52,876 bases of DNA. Origin: Prosthecobacter debontii (GTDB lineage: Bacteria; Verrucomicrobiota; Verrucomicrobiia; Verrucomicrobiales; Akkermansiaceae). Position 1 is the stretch's first letter; each line of letters starts with the position of its first letter. The notes below the pieces were generated by a model. That model did no database searches. It worked only from the letters and a program-made list of their open reading frames with translations, and was not told the DNA's origin. A program made the position numbers and the translations under genes. Shown one piece after another: positions 36,361 through 45,358 of this stretch. Where the stretch lies: contig CAMBTP010000016.1 in NCBI GenBank assembly GCA_945870855.1, positions 1 to 52,876 of the forward strand, written 5' to 3'.

Positions 36361-36504
36361 AGTAGGATCAGGATCTATCCGGTCTGCAACATTGCAAGTT
36401 ATCCACTGAGATTTTCTAAAAATGAAACCCTCGCCGACTACGGAATGGATGAGCCGACCCTTCGCGCGAAGCTCGACGAACTCAACCCCATCGTCCGGCT
36501 CTAG
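36361..36504 (+). pseudogene. possible 3' relic of a protein gene
   Basis: One frame reads to a TAG at 36502-36504 with strongly coding-like composition: NETLADYGMDEPTLRAKLDE followed by LNPIVRL. Third positions are mostly G or C as in neighbouring genes. No start or upstream body matches; the frame becomes featureless before about 36415. It looks like the C-terminus of a gene otherwise lost, but I do not recognise the family. A chance frame remains possible. Confidence 0.3.
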
Positions 36505-36530
36505 GCATGTGGTATCGGAAGGCACGGAGA

Positions 36531-36575
36531 CGCGTTCTCCAGAACGCGAGTCACTCCACACGCGCTCTGGAGAGC
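36531..36575. repeat. two tandem palindromic repeat units
   Basis: CGCGTTCT-CC-AGAACGCG (36531-36548) is a perfect 8-bp inverted repeat. After 15 bp a related unit, GCTCT-GG-AGAGC (36564-36575), follows. They look like members of one small palindromic family, REP-like. Confidence 0.6.
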
Positions 36576-36585
36576 ACGGCGCCGA

Positions 36586-36699
36586 CATGGAGAGGCGGAT
36601 CAGAATCCGCCCTAGCCCATGGGGTGACGATGAGAAGAGCGATGGCGCAAATCATCGGCCATCCATGGTCATCGGCGGATTCTGATCCGCCGCTCCATG
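36586..36699. repeat. REP/BIME-like inverted repeat pair
   Basis: Arms at 36586-36611 and 36674-36699 (26 bp each, one mismatch) are inverted copies. Each contains an internal palindrome of the form GGCGGATNNNNATCCGCC. The pair lies 22 bp beyond the stop of the importer operon, where it could end or stabilise that transcript. The design matches bacterial interspersed mosaic elements mobilised by REP-associated transposases; a relic of one is at 22656. Confidence 0.75.
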
Positions 36700-36720
36700 C
36701 TTCCACGTATCCGACATAGT

Positions 36721-37740
36721 TCAAACCCGTAGCTTTTCCCAATCCTCCGGCTCCAAACAGGTGGGATCGGCGGCGACCCAGTGACCCGGTGCGATCTCTC
36801 GGAGGGAAAGATCCATGCCGATGGTTTCCTCGTAGCGCGGGTGGCTCATGCGGTGGCCGAAAGCGCTGCCTGCCGGTGGATCGATGGGCGATGGGACATC
36901 GCCCTCTAACAGAATTTTTTTACGCTTCACCTTGATATCAGCATTGGGAACAGCGGAGAGCAGCGCCTTGGTATAGGCGTGGCGCGGGTCTCGATAAATT
37001 GTTTCCGAATCGGCGAGCTCTACGATTTTCCCGAGATACATGACGGCGACGCGGTCGCTGACGTGCTTCACCACGGAGAGATCATGGGCGATGAAAAGGT
37101 AGGAGAGGCCGAAGTCTTTCTGGAGATCGACAAGGAGATTGAGTATCTGAGACTGGACGGAAACATCGAGCGCGGAGACCGGTTCATCGCAGACCAGCCA
37201 TTTGGGCTTAAGCGCAAGGGCGCGGGCGATGCCGATACGCTGGCGCTGACCACCGGAGAACTCGAATGAGTATTTCTCCGCCGAGCTGGCGCTGAGGCCG
37301 ACCGTTTCGAGGAGATCATCGACCCATTTTTTCCGCTCGGCGCGGTTGCCCATGCCGTGGATGCGGAACGGCTCCTCGACTAGGGAGCGGACGCTCATCC
37401 GCGCGTCGAGCGACTCGGCGGGATCTTGGAAGATCATCTGGAAATCGCGGCGCAGTGGGCGGAGCGCTCCCTGGCCGAGGTGGGTAATTTCGCGCCCATC
37501 GAAAAAGATTTTTCCAGAGGTGGGGTTGAGAAGTCGGACAAGTGCTTTCCCAAGAGTGGATTTCCCGCAACCAGACTCGCCGACAAGGCCGAGCGTCTCA
37601 CCGACTCCGAGTTGGAGGGAAACGCCGTCCACGGCTTTCACCGCGCCGGTCTGTTTCATGAACAAGCCGGTGCGCACGGGAAAATGCACCCGTAGGTCTT
37701 CGGCAGTTAATAAAGGGAATTCACTCACAGGTTTGAACAT
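36721..37740 (-). CDS. OppF/DppF-type ABC transporter ATPase
   Basis: 339 aa. ATPase of a peptide-class importer. Walker [11 protein letters not shown]-loop IFQDP, signature FSGGQRQRIGIARAL, Walker B WLVCDEPVSALD and the H-loop HDLSVV are intact. The oligopeptide C-terminal extension is present (FGHRMSHP, IAPGHWVA), but the cysteines usual in this extension are replaced. It overlaps the preceding ATPase gene by 16 bp and is last in the operon. Confidence 0.92.
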   Translation of the reverse strand: MFKPVSEFPLLTAEDLRVHFPVRTGLFMKQTGAVKAVDGVSLQLGVGETLGLVGESGCGKSTLGKALVRLLNPTSGKIFFDGREITHLGQGALRPLRRDFQMIFQDPAESLDARMSVRSLVEEPFRIHGMGNRAERKKWVDDLLETVGLSASSAEKYSFEFSGGQRQRIGIARALALKPKWLVCDEPVSALDVSVQSQILNLLVDLQKDFGLSYLFIAHDLSVVKHVSDRVAVMYLGKIVELADSETIYRDPRHAYTKALLSAVPNADIKVKRKKILLEGDVPSPIDPPAGSAFGHRMSHPRYEETIGMDLSLREIAPGHWVAADPTCLEPEDWEKLRV

Positions 37741-38705
37741 TCCTTACAGATTTCCAGCCAGTGTCCCGGCTGCACTTCCTTGAACTTGGGCCGCTCGCGT
37801 GTCATCGAAGACTTCCTGCCCATGCGCTGGCAAAAACGGCAGCTGTGGGTATGCTCTCCGAGACCGGCGACGGTGCCGGGTATGGTCGGAAGAACGGACT
37901 TCGGCGGTGTTTCCAAAGTCGGGATGGAGCGCAGCAGTGCCTGAGTATAGGCATGCAGCGGGTTTCCAAAAAGTTCCTCCACCGGCGCACTCTCTACAAC
38001 GCGGCCGGCATACATGACGACGACTTCGTCGCATGTCTCCGCGATCACGCCGAGATCATGGGTGATGAGCATCACGGACATTCCGATGTCGCTCTGGAGA
38101 TTTTCCAAAAGATCAAGGATCTGCGCTTGGACTGTAACGTCGAGGGCGGTGGTCGGTTCATCGGCAATGAGCAGCGAGGGGCGGCAGGCAAGAGCCATGG
38201 CGATCACTACGCGCTGCCTCATGCCGCCGGAAAGGTGGTGCGGGTAATCCATCATCCGCTTCTCTGGCGCGGGAATACGGAGTAGGTCGAGCATTTCCGT
38301 AGCGGCGTCCCATGCGTCCTTTTTGGACATGTCCTTGTGGATGCGGAAAACCTCCGCCACCTGCCGACCGATGCGGTGGACGGGATTGAGGGCGGACATG
38401 GGTTCCTGGAAAATCACGCCAATCTTGCCGCCGCGAATCTCGCGCATGCGCTTGTCTGATGCGTGGAGCAGATCCTCACCCATGAAGCGGATCTCCCCTC
38501 CCAGCACCTTGCCGGATGGCTGTGGCAAAAGGCGCACGATGGACATGGCGGTGACACTTTTTCCGCAACCCGACTCACCGACAATACCAACCGTTTTCCC
38601 GTGTGGTATGGAAAAGGAAACGTGATCCACGGCACGGAGCATGCCCCGCTCGGTATCGAACGAGGTGATGAGATTATCCACTTCCAGCAGATTGCCTTGG
38701 CTCAT
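37725..38705 (-). CDS. OppD/DppD-type ABC transporter ATPase
   Basis: 326 aa. Walker [11 protein letters not shown]-loop [16 protein letters not shown], signature [15 protein letters not shown], Walker [17 protein letters not shown] and H-loop HDLGV are intact. The C-terminal extension carries Cys residues (SCRFCQ, ICKEC). It pairs with the OppF-type ATPase to power the importer. The start overlaps the stop of the binding-protein gene by 4 bp. Confidence 0.92.
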   Translation of the reverse strand: MSQGNLLEVDNLITSFDTERGMLRAVDHVSFSIPHGKTVGIVGESGCGKSVTAMSIVRLLPQPSGKVLGGEIRFMGEDLLHASDKRMREIRGGKIGVIFQEPMSALNPVHRIGRQVAEVFRIHKDMSKKDAWDAATEMLDLLRIPAPEKRMMDYPHHLSGGMRQRVVIAMALACRPSLLIADEPTTALDVTVQAQILDLLENLQSDIGMSVMLITHDLGVIAETCDEVVVMYAGRVVESAPVEELFGNPLHAYTQALLRSIPTLETPPKSVLPTIPGTVAGLGEHTHSCRFCQRMGRKSSMTRERPKFKEVQPGHWLEICKECSNL

Positions 38706-40861
38706 TGTTCGGCCTCCTTTTCCTCTGGTTCCGGCGTTGGTGTTTGCTCGGCAGCTTGTGTCTTGCCGGGCGGCGTGGTGGGGAAACGGTAGTCATCGAA
38801 GATCCGATTCACTTCACCGAAACTGCGACCCGCGCGTTTTGCGTCGAGAGTCTCCTTTTTCATCTCCTCATCGATCCAGTGGACGTGTAATTCCGTGGGT
38901 TCGTAAACGATCGGCGGACAGAAACGGGTCTGCTCGCAATCCGGCCAGCGCAGCCAGCGCCAACTCCCCATACGCACGAAATCCACGGTGTAGCCGGGCA
39001 CGAAGAACGCCTCGTCGTGGATGATGTGCTGGAGCTTGGAGGCTGTCTCACGCAACTCTTCCTCGGTACGGGCGAAGCGCGCTTTTTCGGAAAGCATGTC
39101 GGTATCCGGCCTCCCCCACGCGAAGAGATTATTGGTCTGCGGCTTGATATTGCCACGCTCGTCAAAGGCGTTCGAGGAATGCACAAACTGATGAAAATCC
39201 GGCGTCGGCGGAGTGATAACCCACGCAGTGAAACTCATCTCGTGCTGCTTGAGCATGACTTTTTTGTAATCAACCGTGTCCTCGTTGGAATCAAGGCGGA
39301 GATCGAGACCGCAGGATTTCGCCTCCTCCCGGAGGATGGCGAAAATGCGGTCATACTGTGGTCTCGCACGGTAGGAGACGGAGATAGAGAGTTTCGTTCC
39401 ATTCGGGCGGCGCAGGATGCCGTCGCGGTCGGTTTCGGTGAAACCCGCCTCGCGGAAAGCGGCACGCGCTTTCGAGACGGAGAAAGGACGCGCCTTGATC
39501 GATGGATCGCTGAACAGGAGGTAGCCTTGGTTGAAAGCATCGAGGCGCTTGTAGTCGCCGCGGTGGATTACATCGATGACCTTCTGCCAGTTCATCGCAT
39601 GTTGAATGCCGATGCGGACGGTCTTTTCATCAAGCAAAGGTTTGCTAACATTTATGTATATGCCGAGAGGTAACGCCGGATATTGGGTGTAGAAGGTGTG
39701 GCGCTCGATGTAGCCTTTGTAAACAGGTTCCATCTCCGATTTTTCATACCAGTAATCGGGACGAGTGAGGTAAAAGGAATCCAGCTCCCCGGCGCGGAAT
39801 AACTCGAACGCTTTCGGTTCGTCGCGGACTACGGTGTGGACGATGCGGTCGGGGTTGAAACGGTATTTGTAGTATTTCCTATCCTTGGCCCACCAGTCCT
39901 TGACCCGAGACTGCGTGATGGAGACGCCTTTCACAACGTCTTCCGGCAGCACCTGGTATGCTCCGGTGGTGGGTGGGAATTTCCATTGGTAGCGTTCCGA
40001 GTAATCGGGGCCGTAATTCTTATAGAAATGCGGTGGTGCCGGTGTTTTATCACCGAGCAGTGCGGGGGCGTAAAGCTGCGCCTCGGGCAGCGAGATGGAT
40101 AGCAGTTGCTCCCCGTAAACCGTCATGTTCGCGATGTTCTCCCGATAGAACTGCTTCGCGTAAGGGTTTACGATATCGTCGGAAATGCGCACATAGGTAT
40201 CGAAAAGAAAATCGTTCGCCCGCACCGGCACCCCGTCCGAGTAGCGCGCGGCCTCATCGATTTCGAAATAGACCGTCCTGCCATCGGAGGAAACCGCCCA
40301 ACGTTTTGCCAGACCGGGGATCATCTCCATGGATTTGGGGTGCAGGCCGACGAGAGGGACATCGATATCATCATAAATGACGCTGCGAAAACCGTTGTTT
40401 GAGTTATCTCCGAAGGGGCGGATGGTGGGAGGGAAAGTGTGAATATACTGGCGGAAGGCACCGCCCTTTTTCGCGCGGGGATCACCGATTTCCTCATGTT
40501 TCATACCGTCCTCCCAGACCAGATCAGCCGGGATGTCCTCCGGTTTCCCGAAACGGAAATAATCCCCCAAGCCAAGCCGGAAAATCCATTTTTCCTCCTC
40601 CCGCTTGATTGCGATGAGATTGCGCTCTGCTGTTTCCCGCTCTTCTCCCTCGAGGGTCAGCATCTTCGTCTCCGTTTCTCGCACGGTCTTTTCCGTCGCC
40701 GCTTTTTGCTCGCTGAGCCAGTTGCGGATGTAACGGTTGTATTGCGTCATGAATTCCTCGTAGCCCGAGGTGCGCGCGGTATGCACTTCCTGTTCGCCGC
40801 AGCCGGAGAGGGTGACCGCCGCTATGACGAGAATGGGTATGAGGAGGTGCTTTCTCATCAA
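38702..40861 (-). CDS. yejA: YejA-like solute-binding lipoprotein (SBP family 5)
   Basis: 719 aa. The lipobox LSGC at about 17-20 marks a lipoprotein. Residues about 30-110 form a charged helical stretch placed before the binding fold, which ordinary SBP family 5 proteins lack. The fold itself follows (GGAFRQYIHTFPPTIRPFG, MEMIPGLAKRWAVSSDGRTV, PPTTGAYQV). The C-terminus is a Pro/Glu-rich tail. It should bind peptides or peptide-like compounds and deliver them to the YejB/YejE-like permeases. It overlaps both neighbours by 4 bp. The ligand is not visible; a microcin-C-type Yej role is family analogy only. Confidence 0.8.
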   Translation of the reverse strand: MMRKHLLIPILVIAAVTLSGCGEQEVHTARTSGYEEFMTQYNRYIRNWLSEQKAATEKTVRETETKMLTLEGEERETAERNLIAIKREEEKWIFRLGLGDYFRFGKPEDIPADLVWEDGMKHEEIGDPRAKKGGAFRQYIHTFPPTIRPFGDNSNNGFRSVIYDDIDVPLVGLHPKSMEMIPGLAKRWAVSSDGRTVYFEIDEAARYSDGVPVRANDFLFDTYVRISDDIVNPYAKQFYRENIANMTVYGEQLLSISLPEAQLYAPALLGDKTPAPPHFYKNYGPDYSERYQWKFPPTTGAYQVLPEDVVKGVSITQSRVKDWWAKDRKYYKYRFNPDRIVHTVVRDEPKAFELFRAGELDSFYLTRPDYWYEKSEMEPVYKGYIERHTFYTQYPALPLGIYINVSKPLLDEKTVRIGIQHAMNWQKVIDVIHRGDYKRLDAFNQGYLLFSDPSIKARPFSVSKARAAFREAGFTETDRDGILRRPNGTKLSISVSYRARPQYDRIFAILREEAKSCGLDLRLDSNEDTVDYKKVMLKQHEMSFTAWVITPPTPDFHQFVHSSNAFDERGNIKPQTNNLFAWGRPDTDMLSEKARFARTEEELRETASKLQHIIHDEAFFVPGYTVDFVRMGSWRWLRWPDCEQTRFCPPIVYEPTELHVHWIDEEMKKETLDAKRAGRSFGEVNRIFDDYRFPTTPPGKTQAAEQTPTPEPEEKEAEQ

Positions 40862-42447
40862 CGGTAGTAGCTGTGTTTTTTCGGATCAAAGGCCTCGCGG
40901 ACGGCCTCTCCGATGAAAGTGATGAGCACCAGAAGAAAGACGAGTATGAAAAAAGTGGAGGAAACAAGCCAAGGCGCGGCGGATAGGTTTGAAAGGCCAT
41001 CGTTAAGCAACCGTCCCCAGGTGGCGTATTTTGCTGGCAAGCCGAAGCCAAGGTAATCGAGGGCAGTCAGCGAAAAAATCAGGCCAGACATAGTGAAGGG
41101 AACGAGCGTGACAAGAATCGCGACCGTGTTCGGCAGGAGATGACGGAAGATGATCCTGGGCGTGCCCGCACCCAGAACCCGTGCAGCGGCGATATAGTCT
41201 CGCTCCTTTTCGCGGTAAGCCGCAGTTCGCATGAGCGAGGTGATGCCCATCCATCCGAAGAGGATCAGGATCGCGAGGATGATCGGAAGACCCTTGACCT
41301 GTTCCGGCACCATGCTCGCGAAGATGATGACCACAAACAGAAAAGGAATGTTCGAGAATACCTCGATGAGACGATCCATCGCGAGATCGAACCATCCGCC
41401 AAGATAACCCATCAACATCCCGAGAGTGATCCCAATCACATAGACGATAGGTAGAAAAATCAGCGCTGCCTTGAAGTTTACCTGCAGGCCGCCGTAGAGA
41501 TAAGCTAGCACATCGTAGCCCTGCGAGGTGGTTCCCAGCCAGTTCTGTTCCTTCGGCAAAGGCGGGGCGGGATGGTATTTCATCGCGCGGAGTTCGCTGC
41601 TTTCCATAGCAAGGAACCCCTCTATCGTACCGGTGCCGCTGTAGTATTGCTTCAGCATCTCGCCGTCTTTATATTCGGCGGAAAAGACCTTCTCGTTGTT
41701 TACATCCCAGCCGTCCACCGCGCCGTTGAGTTTACCGCCGCGAAGGGTGTAGCGAAGGTGGACGCGCCCTTCCTCCACGTTATGATATTTCGCCGCGAGT
41801 CCGAAGTAAGGAATCCTCTCACCGGATTCGGAAAAAATCCCCTCCCGCTCGAACAAAGATTTCGAGCGCGGCTGGAGTGTATCGTCCGTCGCACCGAATG
41901 GAACCAAAGGCATGATCACTTTTCCGCGCGCCTCGGCTGCGCCGCTCATGAAATCCAGCTTGAGTTTTCTGTAATTCACCGGCGCGTCCGCGCCCTCGCC
42001 GGTGATACCGAAGTCCGAACCCTTGAACGGGGTGGGCGTGAACGCGGGGTAAAACCACTTACCATTGAACCGGACTGCCAAGGCCTCTTTTCCAACCACC
42101 ACCTGATCGAGCGCTGCCAAAGCTCCCAACCCGAGCAAGATCACGAGCGAATAGTAGCCACGCTTGATTTCACGGAAACGTTTCAAACGTCGCAGCGTCA
42201 ACGGATTCGGCGGCCCACCGGTAAACGAAGCGATAATATACGAAAGTCCGCCAGCCACAAGAATCAACGCGCTCAACCAACCGAACCACAGAAACTCACC
42301 CCCCGCGAATTTCCATTTCAGCCCGAACACCTCACGGCTTGTCTCGAAAAACCAGCGCGCTGTCGGGAAGTCGATGCCTAGAATTTCTCCGAGAGCAGCG
42401 AGCAGCCCCAGGATCAGCGCGAAAATTCCTATCGTTCTGCGGCTCAT
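40858..42447 (-). CDS. yejE: YejE-like ABC permease
   Basis: 529 aa from ATG 42447, which overlaps the upstream permease stop by 4 bp (ATGA). The frame can be read further upstream, but that part lies inside the upstream gene. TMs occur at about 7-25, 48-70 and 93-113. A large extracytoplasmic region follows, and then the BPD_transp_1 core with the EAA-type loop (YIAAARVLGAGTPRIIFRHLLPN). The last TM is followed by EAVREAFDPKKHSYYR. Inner-membrane half of the importer. Confidence 0.88.
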   Translation of the reverse strand: MSRRTIGIFALILGLLAALGEILGIDFPTARWFFETSREVFGLKWKFAGGEFLWFGWLSALILVAGGLSYIIASFTGGPPNPLTLRRLKRFREIKRGYYSLVILLGLGALAALDQVVVGKEALAVRFNGKWFYPAFTPTPFKGSDFGITGEGADAPVNYRKLKLDFMSGAAEARGKVIMPLVPFGATDDTLQPRSKSLFEREGIFSESGERIPYFGLAAKYHNVEEGRVHLRYTLRGGKLNGAVDGWDVNNEKVFSAEYKDGEMLKQYYSGTGTIEGFLAMESSELRAMKYHPAPPLPKEQNWLGTTSQGYDVLAYLYGGLQVNFKAALIFLPIVYVIGITLGMLMGYLGGWFDLAMDRLIEVFSNIPFLFVVIIFASMVPEQVKGLPIILAILILFGWMGITSLMRTAAYREKERDYIAAARVLGAGTPRIIFRHLLPNTVAILVTLVPFTMSGLIFSLTALDYLGFGLPAKYATWGRLLNDGLSNLSAAPWLVSSTFFILVFLLVLITFIGEAVREAFDPKKHSYYR

Positions 42448-43790
42448 TTGAATTTGATCCTCGGATCCACCATCGCAACGATCATGTCGGATAGCACATT
42501 TCCCAACAACATCAGGAATGCCGCGATGGTCAGCGTCCCCATGATGACCGGCACGTCCCGCGCAATCACCGCTTGATACTGCAACAGCCCGAAGCCTTGG
42601 ATGTCGAACACCGTCTCCACCAGAAGAGAGCCGCCTATGAAAATTCCAATCAGGCCGCCCAAGCTCGTAGCCACAGGTATCATCGAGTTCCGGAACGCGT
42701 GGCCGAACACCGCCTTGCGAAAACCCACGCCCTTCGCCACCGCCGTCCGCACGTAATCGGCGGAAAGCTGATCCATGAGGTTGTTCTTGGTCATCATCGT
42801 CAGCATTGCGAAGGAACCGACTAGGTAACAAAGCAACGGCAACACCGTGTGGTGCGCGAGATCTTTCACCTGATCCCACGACGCCATTTCTGCGAAGTCA
42901 GGACTCGTTAGTCCGAACAAGGGGAAGAGGCTCATGCGGGCACCGAGGTGGACGAGCATGATCGCACCAAGCGCGAAGCCGGGGATCGAGTAGCCGATAA
43001 AAATAAGCACCGAGCTAGCGCTGTCTATAAAAGTGCGATGTTTCAGCGCCTTAAGCACGCCGAGCGGAAGGCAGACTGCGTAGGTGATGATCGCGGTGAG
43101 AAGTCCGAAGTAAGTGGCCACCGGCACGCGTTCCAAAATCATCTGGCCGACGGGGTCATTGTAAACCGTGGATCGGCCGAGATCGCCTTGCAGTAGTCCG
43201 CTGAAATTTGTCCGGTATGCTACCGCCCGCGGCGAGTAGGTAGGAATTTTTACTCCATCTTGGCTGCGGCGTTTAAACCTTGCCTCGCGCATCACAGCAC
43301 TTTCGTAGCGGATTTCCCAGCCTTCGGCAGTGATGTCCGCCCCGTTTACCCGGCACTTTGCATGGACAATACTGTCGCCTTTCTTTTTCACCTCTACCAA
43401 ACGACCGTCGCCGCGCAGCACCAAAGTCGCGGTATTGTCGGGATCTTCACTGCTGCCGCCGATCATGCCGTCTCCCAGCACGCCGAACTCGCCTTTTGAA
43501 ATTCTCACCTCTTTCGGCAGTAGGCCGAGCCACTGCAGATAAGCCACCGCCATCGGCTGATCGAGGCCGAACTGCTCTTCCAACTCCTCCACCTGCTCCT
43601 CGCTCAGCCCGCTACCCGCATCGCTCGATGCCTTTTTAGCGCCCCCACCCTCCGCGGTGCCCGCTGCCTGTTGTAGCATCCGATCCATCGGTCCCCCGGG
43701 AACGAATCTCGTGATCGCGAAAACGAGAAAGGTGATCCCTAGCAAAGTAGGGGGAATCAGTAGGAATCGTCTGAGGAAATAGCTCTTCAC
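42444..43790 (-). CDS. yejB: YejB-like ABC permease
   Basis: 448 aa starting at GTG 43790. The N-terminus (YFLRRFLLIPPTLLGITFLV, then FVPGGPMDRML) is the typical start of OppB/YejB permeases. A long extracytoplasmic loop (about 35-200) precedes the core TMs. The EAA-type loop reads DYVRTAVAKGVGFRKAVFGH. It is the first gene of the coupled order yejB-yejE-yejA-oppD-oppF. The cytochrome c gene lies 63 bp upstream on the same strand. Confidence 0.88.
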   Translation of the reverse strand: MKSYFLRRFLLIPPTLLGITFLVFAITRFVPGGPMDRMLQQAAGTAEGGGAKKASSDAGSGLSEEQVEELEEQFGLDQPMAVAYLQWLGLLPKEVRISKGEFGVLGDGMIGGSSEDPDNTATLVLRGDGRLVEVKKKGDSIVHAKCRVNGADITAEGWEIRYESAVMREARFKRRSQDGVKIPTYSPRAVAYRTNFSGLLQGDLGRSTVYNDPVGQMILERVPVATYFGLLTAIITYAVCLPLGVLKALKHRTFIDSASSVLIFIGYSIPGFALGAIMLVHLGARMSLFPLFGLTSPDFAEMASWDQVKDLAHHTVLPLLCYLVGSFAMLTMMTKNNLMDQLSADYVRTAVAKGVGFRKAVFGHAFRNSMIPVATSLGGLIGIFIGGSLLVETVFDIQGFGLLQYQAVIARDVPVIMGTLTIAAFLMLLGNVLSDMIVAMVDPRIKFK

Positions 43791-43853
43791 GTGGTGAACG
43801 GTAATAGTTTCGACGCGCTCACCCCGATGGCAAGCCTCGTCCTATTCAACTTC

Positions 43854-44228
43854 CTAATATTCCTGCCCTTTTTCCTTCTTCACCGCGATGACGTAGTCCA
43901 GAACCGCCGTCTCATCGGATTTCGCCAGTCCGGCGTGACCGATCATCTCTGGAATCGCATCCTCCCAGTCCATGATATCAACACTTTCTGGAAGCTGGTA
44001 GGTGTGGCACTGACCGCAGTTGAGCATATAAACCTCATGTCCGCGCTGAAGTTGGTCCAGCGATTTTCCGCTCTTCTTCGCCATTGCCGCGCTGGGATTC
44101 GGCACCTCGGAAATCCCGCCGACCGAGCCATCATCGCCACCATCCATATCACCAATCGGCTCTCTCGACATGGGGGCGCAGGCTAATACGATCATTGGGA
44201 AAGGTAGCAGGATTAGGTTTTTTCGCAC
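43854..44228 (-). CDS. small cytochrome c lipoprotein
   Basis: 124 aa from GTG 44228. A lipobox (VLAC, C17) anchors it to a membrane. After a Gly/Asp-rich linker comes one class-I cytochrome c domain with haem motif CGQCH (71-75) and a probable distal ligand M95 (PEMIGHAG). It would carry electrons in the periplasm. It stands upstream of the importer operon, and cotranscription is possible but no functional link is evident. Confidence 0.85.
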   Translation of the reverse strand: MRKNLILLPFPMIVLACAPMSREPIGDMDGGDDGSVGGISEVPNPSAAMAKKSGKSLDQLQRGHEVYMLNCGQCHTYQLPESVDIMDWEDAIPEMIGHAGLAKSDETAVLDYVIAVKKEKGQEY

Positions 44229-44323
44229 ACCAAGTTCTTATCCCATTCCATCGGTTTCCTGCAACCCCATAAACGGCTGCTTGACGCTGAGACCGAATTA
44301 TTTTAATTAAAAAAATTATAGCT

Positions 44324-45328
44324 ATGAAACTAAACGACCTTCTCCGCGCGCTGAGGCCATTACTTTCTGAAGCACGAGGCGTCTCAACTGCCGCTTTTGT
44401 CGCGATATGCGGATGTGGTTCTGCGGGTGCGGTCATAGTAGCGGGATCCTCAGGCGCCGGAAACAACAACAACACTCAAGCCGGTCTGAACTCCTACCTC
44501 AGCGGAGCATCTCTGACTGCCTTTCCGTATTGGGAAAATCTTATCAGATTCAGCAATTCATCGGGTGTCTATCTCGGATTCAACGCAACCACCATGCGAG
44601 GTTGGGTGCTGAGCGCTGATCATATTGGACCCGATCCCGCAAGCATCACCGTGGCGGGAAATAGCTATTCTGTGAATTCCTCCGTGCTGTCGATTGGAAA
44701 TTCCGACCTCTCGCTTTATCAAATCGGAGGCGGCGTGTCGGATCCAGCATTGCCCTCACTACCAACGGTGCCCCTGATCACTACTATCGCCCAGCCGGGG
44801 GAAAACGCTCTGATGTTTGGCCGTGGATTCACTAACAATACTTCCACGCCATATACCTGGCAAACACCCGGATTGAGCGATTCAAATAGTATGCGCTGGG
44901 GCTCAAACACAATCGAGTTGAATGCAAACGTGAACCTTGGAACTTTGATAGCTCGGAACATCCAGCCCTACACCGTCGTTGATTTCGACGGCCCGCTGGG
45001 TGCCGGTGCCACACCATTCGATGCTCAGGGAAGCAACGGCGACTCCGGAGGAGGGCTATTCGTCCTGCGCGGTGGTGTCTGGCAACTCTCTGGAATTGCG
45101 CATTTTGTAGATGACGGCCCTGACTTCTTGGAATCCCCTGAGACTGGTAATGGGATTAGCAACTCCTCCGAGATCGGTGATTTTACCGCTTACTCGGATG
45201 TATCATCGAAAAGGACATCCATCTTCAGTAGCACTGGGACCCTAATCCCCGAGCCATCCTCTCTCCTTCTCACATCCCCCGCCCTACTATTATTGCTCCG
45301 CCGCCGGAGATGTGAGACCCGCCATTGA
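44324..45328 (+). CDS. trypsin-like serine protease with PEP-CTERM anchor
   Basis: 334 aa. A signal-like hydrophobic segment (about 19-41) follows a basic start. The chymotrypsin-fold triad can be placed at H100 (VLSADHIG), D128 (NSDLSLYQIG) and S241 (NGDSGGGLF). The C-terminus is a PEP-CTERM tripartite signal: PEPSS, a hydrophobic stretch and an Arg cluster. This signal sends a protein to exosortase-dependent sorting; the exosortase is not in the window. The AT-rich stretch just upstream may hold its promoter, shared with the divergent cytochrome gene. Confidence 0.75.
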   Translation: MKLNDLLRALRPLLSEARGVSTAAFVAICGCGSAGAVIVAGSSGAGNNNNTQAGLNSYLSGASLTAFPYWENLIRFSNSSGVYLGFNATTMRGWVLSADHIGPDPASITVAGNSYSVNSSVLSIGNSDLSLYQIGGGVSDPALPSLPTVPLITTIAQPGENALMFGRGFTNNTSTPYTWQTPGLSDSNSMRWGSNTIELNANVNLGTLIARNIQPYTVVDFDGPLGAGATPFDAQGSNGDSGGGLFVLRGGVWQLSGIAHFVDDGPDFLESPETGNGISNSSEIGDFTAYSDVSSKRTSIFSSTGTLIPEPSSLLLTSPALLLLLRRRRCETRH

Positions 45329-45358
45329 CGCGAGCGCTTTCATCGTTTCCCATGCGTC

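Noticed and set aside
36268..36588. 106-codon minus-strand frame after metF
   Set aside because: It spans the palindromic repeats and a candidate terminator and shows no domain.
42448..42879. N-terminal extension of the YejE-like permease
   Set aside because: It lies inside the yejB-like gene, has an Arg/His/Asp-rich shadow composition, and the ATGA start at 42447 explains the coupling.
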